Source: Antrodiella citrinella (taxonomy: Eukaryota > Basidiomycota > Agaricomycetes > Polyporales > Steccherinaceae). From it: 16,596 bases of DNA. Below the pieces are notes generated by a model. It was not told the origin of the DNA. It worked only from the letters and a program-made list of their open reading frames with translations, and did not search any database. The stretch spans positions 1-16,596 of the forward strand of contig SGPM01000475.1 of NCBI GenBank assembly GCA_004802725.1, read 5' to 3'. Below are positions 9,459-16,596 of the stretch, piece after piece. The first letter of the stretch is position 1. Each line of letters begins with the position of its first letter. The position numbers were made by a program, and so were the translations under genes.

Positions 9459-10825
9459 ATGAAAGCCTACGTCCTCTCATCCGCCTTCGCCCTCGTCGTC
9501 CTCACCTACCTCTACCAACCGCACTTAACCAGTCTCACCACCACCCTCTTCAACGCCATGTCTACGCAAGACATACCCACAACCCAACTCGCACTCTTCA
9601 TCCAATCCGCCAAAGGCCTCTGGGCCGTCNTCCCGCACGTCGTCCCCACGCCCGAGGCTGGTGAGATCCTCACGCGCGTCGAGGCGGCGGGGCTTAACCC
9701 CGTCGACTGGAAGGTGCACGATATCGACTTTGGGGTGGAGGGGTACCCGGCTGTCATTGGCACCGATATTGCGGGTGTCGTCGTTGCTGTCGGCGCGGGT
9801 GTAGAGAGTTTCGAGGTTGGAGATCGAGTGTGAGTGCGCTGTGTAGGTTGGTCCGGGGTATGAGCGTGAGCACTGATGATGGGTTGTATACTGCAGGTCG
9901 CACCAGGGTGTTAGGAACTTGAGGCAAGCTGTGTATCAGCAGTACTCCATCGCTCCTGCCGGCGTCGTAGCTAAGGTAAGGGCCTCGCCTACACATCCCA
10001 ATTTTCCGCGTTCTGACGTTTTTTTTTCTCGCGCAGATCCCCTCTCGCTTGTCGTTTGACCAAGCTGCAACGATCCCCGTCGCAGCCGCCACAGCAGCCG
10101 TTGTCCTGTACTCGCCCAAGAGCGCCACTCTGACTGCACCTTGAGAGGAGGGCGGGCAAGTACGCAGGCCAACCTCGGTGGCTCGTCTGCTGTCGGTCAA
10201 GCCGACAAGCCCTCGTCCGCGATCAGTGTCTGTGCACGTTCACTTACCTGACGCACACACGCGCTTCCAGTCATCCAACTCGCCAAACTCTCTGGGTTCT
10301 CGCCCATCATCACCACCGTCTCCCCCTCCAACTTCACCCTCGTCTCCTCCCTCAGGGCCACGCACGCCTTGGACCGTAACGAACCCCTCACCGCCTCTTC
10401 CCTCGTTTCCATCACCTCCAAGCCTATCACGGCCGTCTTCGACGCTGTGTCCTCGCCCCGAGACCCAAACCACTGCCTATGGGATCTTGGGCGAGGGAGG
10501 AGTGTTGGCCATAGTGCTTGCTGCTGCCGTCCCGGAGAAGGATAGAGTTGAGGGGAAGCGGATCGCTTCGCCGTACGGGAGCGCGCCGCACCAGGGCGCG
10601 TTTGGAGAGGAGGTATATAAGCATCTTGGGGTTTATTTGGAGAAGGGGCGAGCTTAAGGTATGTGCCCATACGCCGAGTATACGAGTTGCCAAAAGGCTG
10701 ACCGCCAGGAATGCTCTTTTCAGCCGAACCAGGTGCAGTATGTTCCTGGAGGGTTGGCTAGCGTCCCCGACGCGCTTGACAAGTTGCGCAAGCACCGGGT
10801 CAGCGGGTCCAAGTTGGTCGTCTGA
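9459..10825 (+). pseudogene. GroES-like medium-chain dehydrogenase/reductase, copy A, broken
   Basis: The family is NADPH-dependent and quinone-oxidoreductase or trans-enoyl-reductase like. A GroES-type N-domain (GLNPVDWKV, then GTDIAGVV and GDRV) is followed by a nucleotide-binding site (GGSSAVGQA). The Zn-ligand pattern of classical alcohol dehydrogenases is absent. Exons read 9558-9829, 9897-9975, 10037-10204, 10271-10658 and 10724-10825. The ATG at 9459 adds a hydrophobic leader but sits too close to the TATA box. Damage: TGA at 10142-10144 where copies B and C have Trp, a net loss of 16 bases against copy B just after it, AC instead of the GT donor at 10205-10206, an extra base in the C run at 10456-10459, and an extra base near the G run at 10645-10648. 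The last exon (PNQVQYVPGGLASVPDALD) is intact. The two homopolymer shifts could be sequencing errors; the other lesions are harder to explain so. Confidence 0.8.
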
Positions 10826-11153
10826 CCTGCTGAGACTACTGCTGCTTGAGTATATAAATGGGATATACCATCGGTTAGATATTGTTTGGTGTTCAATGTA
10901 CATTATAAAGACTCACAGTATACGGAAATGTAGTTGAAGCGATTTGACGATACGTCTGCAGGAGGAACTGAGCTTAAAGCTCGCTGTCGATTCTCGTCTC
11001 TGCATACACCATCTCCATCTCACTTCCAGCACTGAAGTGTTGTACGGGTGATCGTAGCTCTTGGTAAGTAGGTTTCAGGAAACCTTCATAAATAATACAC
11101 CTCAAAACCGATTACATCAGCACGAGTACATCTTTTCTCTTACCGTTCCCGTT
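10826..11153. other. Spacer between convergent MDR copies A and B
   Basis: Copy A ends at 10825 on the plus strand and copy B ends at 11154 on the minus strand, so this is a shared 3' region. It is AT-rich, with TATATAAAT at about 10851, and probably serves transcript ends. No gene seen. Confidence 0.5.
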
Positions 11154-12092
11154 CTAGAGTTGCACGACCAATTTCGTCGCGCTGACCGCGTTCTTGCGCA
11201 CTCTGTCCAACGCATCTGGTACGCCGGTCAACCCTCCCTGGACGAGCTCGACTTTGTTAGGCTGTCCAGCTCGTAAGCACTCTCATCACTCTCTTCCAAA
11301 AGAGACCGAAAACGCACCTTCAGATCACCGTTCTCCACCAGATCCCCCAGATGTTCGTACAAGATCTTCCCGAACTCCTTAAAATTCGGCGCGATACCAA
11401 TCATGAACTTGAGCTCCTTCACGAGCTCTGCTTCGGGGACGGACATATAGTGCACTATGACCAGCGAGCCGTCATCTGCCAGGACCTTGTATGATGCGAT
11501 CTGTGTCTCGGGTGAAGACACGGCGTCGAAGATGACGGTGATCGGCTTGAGCGTGATGACGTTTATAGAATCAGCAAGGTCCGCGAGGGGTGCGTTTCTG
11601 TTGATGATGTGCGTCGCTCTGAGCGAGGTGACAAGCCCGTTGTTGTGCGAGGAGACGGTGGTCATGATCGGAGAGAATCCAGAGACCTTGGCGAGTTGAA
11701 TGGCTGCCATGTGAAGCGAGTTAGCAACGAAGAGTTGTTGAAGAGATGGACTCGGACTTACTAGCTTGACCAACATCAGAGGAGCCACCGAGGATCAGGA
11801 TGGGCTGGTCGGCGTACTTGCCACGACCGCTTGCTTCCCAAGGGGGTGTCAATGCAACGCCGTCAAGAGCGATCTTGGGACCGTAGAGACCGATAGCAGC
11901 TGCGCCGAACGCAACGGGAAGAGTTGTAGCATCTGCAAAAGAAACACCTGGCGGAATCTAGCACGGAGTCGCAGGTCAACGACTCGTCACACTGGCACGA
12001 TCGTATCTTCAAGCGATATTCACTTTGGCTGCAAAGTCCGCTGAGACGATGTTGTAATTTTGAAAACCAGAATGGCGATTGTCCCACAAGCC
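11154..12092 (-). pseudogene. GroES-like medium-chain dehydrogenase/reductase, copy B, lacks 5' exon
   Basis: Four exons read on the minus strand: 12024-12092, 11762-11957, 11318-11703 and 11154-11261, with introns of 66, 58 and 56 bases that have proper borders and matching phases. They give 252 residues with no stop or frameshift. The segment after GLWDNRHSGFQNY continues through AAKIPPGVSFADATTLP, the Trp-containing loop, the nucleotide-binding motif GGSSDVGQA, a Gly-Phe-Ser-Pro strand, FDAVSSPET, and the C-terminal PNKVELVQGGLTGVPDALD. The family normally has another 110-120 N-terminal residues, including the GroES-like catalytic start. The first exon seen here begins with an acceptor site, and nothing upstream to about 12600 resembles the missing part. 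It is probably a truncated copy whose remaining exons decayed little, or whose first exon has diverged or moved. Confidence 0.7.
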
Positions 12093-12953
12093 CTGGTAGA
12101 ACCTGCATCAAGTGAGTCTGAGATCTGAGCCACATCATTAGTGTAGTCAAGCGCCGGCGTTTATGTAAACTTCAACATTGTCGTAGACTCGTAGAATGTG
12201 AACCTTGTCCCGTCTATCCTCGATGTCGTTTTTGAAGTAGCGTGTTGCTTTCGACACCGCAAGGGACTGTGGACATCTGAGCTACAGTACACTGTCGCAG
12301 CGACTCGGAAGTCGCGTTGCGTGACTAAGTTCCGTCAGCCTGAAGTACAACTTGTATATATCACTTCGAGGGTCCTGGTGAGCACCGTCTTTCCAATACA
12401 TGTCCCAGCTTATACACTAGATACAGACAGAATTATACATACTCGACGCCTTGTCGTTGCGGTGGACTTGCAAAAGATGATCATTGATCGGCGACGCGAG
12501 TCCGCTGGCAGAAATTTAAAGGAGCTTGAAGCTCAAATCGCCGTTCACGTCTCGCCTACTATGGTTAGTAAGTTACAGGGCATGAGAACTTGACCCAGGA
12601 TGGTCGCACGATATGGTCAGACCGAACATCTGCGTGAGGATGAAGCTGCTCTGGTTGAAGTACTAGTTCAGTGAACAGATCCACGGACGAGTCACAGCTC
12701 GAAAGAAATTCAAGTCGTGAGTTTTTGATTCAATTGTACACATATACTGTACGCAAAGCCCTCATAGATTCCAACATGAGGTGAAATAAGTAATCATTCC
12801 TCGAACTGCTCTCACTAAAGATCGCGACGAAGAGCGTCCGCCACCGTACTTCTCTTGGAAACGGTTAGGTTAGGTCTCTTGTGCCAGTGACCTGATACAC
12901 CCTCGTTCTCGTCCTCTGCGATACAGCCCCACGAGATACATAGTAAACTCGCC
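12093..12953. other. Spacer between divergent MDR copies B and C
   Basis: The first exon of copy B would be expected here on the minus strand but I cannot find it. A plus-strand frame at 12198-12593 is open for 131 codons but shows no family features. GGTTAGGTTAGG at about 12858-12870 is too short to be telomeric. No gene is supported. Confidence 0.5.
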
Positions 12954-13832
12954 ATGTCTACCACAGTAACTAGTATCCCATCCACTCAGCGAGCCCTCTA
13001 GCTGAAAACCGCTCAAAGCTGATGGGCGGTCGAGCCGAACGTTGTCGCCTTGCCTGAGAGCCTGCGAGCATCTGCGTTGGTGTCACAACAGCTGCTGTCG
13101 CGCTCTACTCGTCCAACCTCACTCAAAGTGTGATGCTGGTTCCGCCATGGAAAGCGGACGGACGCGGCAAGTATGTCGATCAGCCTATCCTCATCCCTGG
13201 TGATTCGTCTGCAGTAGGTCAAGCTGGTGAGTCGACGACCTTCTGCCACTTGTCAACTCTGAACGTTCAGAATCGCTCCTATAGTCATCCAATTTGCGAA
13301 GCTCTCTGGACTCTCGCCAATCATCACCACGGTCTCGCCCAGGAACAATGGCTACGTTACTTCCCTCGGCGCGTCGACAGGAATGAACCCCTCTCGTCTC
13401 TTTCAGCCTCCGTCAAAGACATTACCTCCAAGCCGCTCACCATCGTCATCGACGCCGTGCCAAACGGCCGGTTACAAAGTCGTGACCGACGACGGAGGCG
13501 TCTTGGTCGTTGTCATGCCTATAGCTGTACCAGAGGAGGTACAAGTAACCGGATAGTGTTGCCATATGGGAGTGCGCAGGATCAGGGTACGTTTGGCGAG
13601 GAGGTGTACGCGCATCTCAGCGCATTCTTGAACAAAGGAGAGATCAAGGTACGTGCAGTGTATGGAATGAATTCACGAAGGCTGATTGGCTGGTCTTGAA
13701 GTACAGCCCAATAGAGTCGAGTACGTCCCGGGAGGGCTGGCGAGTGTCCCCGATGCGTTGGATAAACTGCGTAAGGACCATATCAGCGGTGCTAAACTGG
13801 TTGTACGACCAGGAGAAACCATGTCTGCATGA
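12954..13832 (+). pseudogene. GroES-like medium-chain dehydrogenase/reductase, copy C, heavily decayed
   Basis: The ATG at 12954 opens a start like that of copy A (MSTTVTSIPSTQRAL), but TAG at 12999-13001 and TGA at 13020-13022 interrupt it, the second just before the Trp-Ala-Val that matches copy A. After Pro-Glu the sequence jumps directly to the Thr-Ala-Ala-Val-Ala-Leu-Tyr segment, so most of the GroES-like domain and two introns are gone. The next part is good: PPWKADGRGKYVDQPILIP and a nucleotide-binding site (DSSAVGQA), then an intron at 13227-13284. Further small deletions shift the frame after the Val-Thr-Ser-Leu-Gly stretch, within the Asp-Ala-Val-Pro region and near 13553. The tail VLPYGSAQDQGTFGEEVYAH, the intron at 13649-13706 and the last exon (PNRVEYVPGGLASVPDALD) are kept. 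The last exon is closest to copy A, so A and C are likely sister copies. Confidence 0.82.
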
Positions 13833-14285
13833 GTGGCGACGATAATATAGCCGGGAGTCAAGTTTTATGCTGTAGAGTAATCATGTACTCAAGACAGCAA
13901 GTACGTCTTCGGTTCAACCATGTGCTCAGCAGCTTATGTGGACTTTCAGAGTTATCGTGAACGATGCTTAAGCTACAAGTGTATGGTCACCTTTCACTAT
14001 AACCCCCGAAGCACAACATGTGATCAAACTCCCACCTTTGCCGCCACGTTGTCGAGAATGATTGCAGCTGATGAGCTGGTGATTCTATTATCACCGCGTC
14101 ATATTCCAACTGAAATGAAGCACGTTCTGTACGTTTCTTGGGCCATCCACTTCATCACAGATAACATTGATCGCACTGGACGCCCAAAACCTAGTTCATA
14201 CAACTAGTAGTTGCGATTTCTGTCGATCCGAGCGGACGTCCACGTTTTGCGTCGAAACACGACGTCGTCGCTCACAGTTGTTGTC
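13833..14285. other. Spacer upstream of gene X
   Basis: This presumably holds the promoter of gene X. A 95-codon open frame at 13920-14207 has mixed composition with several Cys and no motif, and I do not support it as a gene. Confidence 0.45.
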
Positions 14286-16596
14286 ATGGATTCAATCGGT
14301 CTCTGCCCCATACCAACCCTCCATGTTCTCTCCGAGCTCCGGATCGAAGCCCTACCCCAGCCACTACTCTCTATACTCCCGTTGTTCCAAACGATGCATT
14401 CGCCACCTCCGATACAGAATCTGGAAGCAGAAGTCAGCGCACGTGAGACATCTCGCGCTGCTCTCATTGATGGACAAGAATTCACTCACGCCGTTCCGTA
14501 GAACTTGGACTCGGAGGCGCTCAGCAGGTAAAATTTTTGAGGAGTATTGTCCTGATGATACGAGAATCGTCGGATCCCGAGGATATTTTCTATCCCCGCA
14601 AAATCGACTACTTGTGGGCAACGCTCATCGGAGAGATCGTACGCACAGCTTCTCCAGGCGCGGTCCCCGTGTATGTGTTTCATGTCTCGCAACCGTACAT
14701 TTGCTGAGAGATGTTTTCAGATCTCACGAACACTTTCTTTTGCCTCGATTCGAAAGGAAAGCTCGGAATGACGCGTCCTTGGAGCTACCAGGTTATGTCG
14801 ACAAGATAGAACTCGAATATCTCAAGCCCTCTGGATCTGAGGACAAGGAGGGACTCATCCCACGCAGCGCTGAACCGAATCCACCGTCGTTGCAGCTTAC
14901 GCTTCCTTCTCTTCGAGGCACCGGAAACGGCAGCGTAGCTGCTGTATATGAGGGTCAAGCAACTTTGTTGTTATCTCACGTTCTCGCTTTGGACTCTGTC
15001 AAGGATTATGAAACGGAGACTGGAGGAAGGATCCGACACCTGCCCTACGACGCTCACGTCATTTGTCCGAATAGCATAACGCAGGCGTTGAGAAGTTGTC
15101 TGGTGGTTCCGCTCGTCTGCGTCACAGACTCAGACAACATTCTAGCTCTTGTCACAAGCACGCTGTATCAACGCCACGTCCTGGGTCTTGATTCGCCAGT
15201 TGTTGGTTTCACGATTTCTCCTCGTGGGTGCGTTGGCAGATTGGTGGTAGCGTGGTTCACAGAAACGAATGGAACTGTGAGTCACGTTTATTCATTCTGT
15301 TCTATGTTTGATGTCCATTGTCTGTACAGCTAGAAACGCACATCGCAATCGCTCCTGAAAACTCGGCTGAGACGCCTCTTGCTGGAGTCTTCGATCTGTC
15401 ATCATATGAGCAAGTGCTCGTCCTTGCGCACCTGATCTTCGGGCTCCGTCATCATTTCACCAGCGTCACAGACGGAGAGCTGCGACTTCGACGAACCTGC
15501 TGGAGATCGGATCATCGCGTGAATGACCTATTCTGCGAGGAGGATTGGCTCGACGCAGCTGAAAACATGTACAATGGAGAGGAGGAATGGGCTCTGAATA
15601 TTCGGACCGAAGATTCGTCCGAAGCATCAAGGTGAAGTTCGATGCTTTGTTACATCCGCTCCACCGTCTTACATGTATCGCGCCCAACGCAACACAACTC
15701 GTCCCTCTGCACGCAGCGAAGGAATCGAACAAGAGCGGACTGGTCAGGTGGAAACCGTGGTCACGCCACCGGAAAAGTCAGTCGCGTCCGTGCAATGTGC
15801 GGCATTTTGTCATCTCACGCGTCACTTCGAACTACCAGCCAAGACAAATCTAAAGGCATCAAAGCGTTTTCATCGTCCTCGTACGTGAAGTCTCCACCCT
15901 AATTCGTCCACTTGAATAACTTGACGCGTGTTTCAGTAGCTTTGTCCGTATACAACATGGAGGGCTAAAAGGGATAGAAATCAACCCGTGTTCCTGGCGT
16001 TTCGAGCGTCACACATATCTCATATCCATGTGGGCTGACACGCCGCAAGGCACAATGATCTTCGAGGAAGACCCAAAATGTCTCGAGAGAATGATCGAGA
16101 ATCTCATGGATATCACTGCGCCTCAATGGCCCAACGAGATTCCCGAGTCGAAGGGTATTGCTAATGCCCTCCGTCGAGTTTCGAATCACATCTCGTCCCA
16201 ATTGGAGCTTCTGAAGTTAAAGCCGACTGAATCCGTGGCGCAGGGCATCATCAACATGGAATTGGCGATGTCATATCTTGGAGCGACGTGGAACCACGCT
16301 GTGGACATCCAGAAGGTGTACTCGCCCACGCAGGGAGCGGCCATTGAAGGAGACGCTAGCAAAGCGAGCTCGCAAGGCACTTCACGCTGGCCTAAGACGT
16401 TGTTTGGTAGGAGCGAAGCAACGTCTCGGTTCTCGTGGGATGCGTTCATACACTACTTTGCGACGGATGGCAGTGGCGCCGATTCGGACACATGTCACCC
16501 ATTGTAAGCAACTCTGCTACGCAAGACAACTTGGAGCTCGTGATTGACCTCTTTCACTTTTCACAGAGTAGAAGTCACTATCAAACATTGCCGCAA
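14286..16596 (+). CDS. 5' part of gene X, large unrecognised multi-exon gene running off the window
   Basis: Exons from 14502 on are well supported: 14502-14670, 14721-15276, 15330-15631, 15717-15884, 15937-16503 and 16567 onward. Introns of 50, 53, 85, 52 and 63 bases have GT...AG borders, and the phase closes at every junction. The protein begins with a helical region (DYLWATLIGEIVRTASPG), then a segment from ELPGYVDKIELEYL to SVKDYETETGG and a compact hydrophobic part (SPVVGFTISPRGCVGRLVVA, FDLSSYEQVLVLAHLIFGL), then an acidic linker and a helical segment after MWADTPQG. It has no motif I can name. The first exon is uncertain: 14286-14442 with ATG 14286 splices in phase, but two other frames there also look protein-like, one starting at MFSPSSGSKP. 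The last 721 bases repeat the window start. Joined across the window ends, the reading would be about 1,190-1,210 residues. Confidence 0.75.
15876..16596 (+). repeat. Right copy of the long near-identical terminal direct repeat
   Basis: It matches positions 1-718 in the same orientation, with five substitutions and one extra GCC near 16478-16482. It has no Ns. The offset is 15875 before the gap and 15878 after it. The substitutions change coding: Lys to Glu, Asp to Cys (two adjacent bases) and Ala to Thr, plus an added Ala, with one silent change. Confidence 0.95.

Noticed and set aside
12198..12593. 131-codon plus-strand frame between MDR copies B and C
   Set aside because: No motif, no relation to MDR copies, and no promoter or splice context.
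12856..12870. GGTTAGGTTAGG as interstitial telomere repeat
   Set aside because: Only two units, without the third G of the usual TTAGGG repeat; expected by chance.

Overview
The window looks like nuclear DNA of a filamentous basidiomycete, probably an agaricomycete. The genes are split by many introns of about 50-67 bases with GTRNGY-type donors and YAG acceptors, TATAAA boxes sit close to gene starts, and the recognisable proteins (a prenylcysteine lyase, small PWE-motif membrane proteins, GroES-like dehydrogenases) are typical of that group. The base calls include many Ns, clustered at 296-1954 and 3525-3861 with one more near 9630, so part of the sequence is a consensus of non-identical copies or alleles.

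Layout. (1) 1-2393, plus strand: 3' part of a large unrecognised gene, here called gene X. (2) 2394-4386: about 2 kb with no convincing gene, apart from a weak minus-strand coding candidate near 4044-4290. (3) 4387-4816 and 6514-6955, minus strand: two paralogous two-exon genes for small membrane proteins that resemble the small activating subunit of serine palmitoyltransferase (ssSPT). (4) 7101-9021, plus strand: a complete six-exon prenylcysteine oxidase/lyase, sharing a 145-base divergent promoter with the second ssSPT-like gene. (5) 9459-13832: three copies of one GroES-like medium-chain dehydrogenase/reductase (MDR) gene in +, -, + orientation, each damaged differently: copy A has stops and frameshifts, copy B lacks its 5' end but is otherwise intact, copy C has stops and a large internal deletion. 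(6) 14286-16596, plus strand: 5' part of gene X, running off the window.

The most striking large-scale feature is that the first 718 bases and the last 721 bases are near-identical direct repeats, about 15.88 kb apart. Both lie inside gene X. The reading frame that runs off the right end continues in phase into the left end, so the window reads as one turn of a circle or one unit of a tandem duplication. An assembly artefact is an equally live explanation.

Functionally, the two intact themes are sphingolipid synthesis (ssSPT-like) and breakdown of prenylated cysteine, both membrane or lipid related. No operon-like or cluster logic beyond the shared divergent promoter can be shown. I see no CRISPR array, rRNA, tRNA or intact mobile element.
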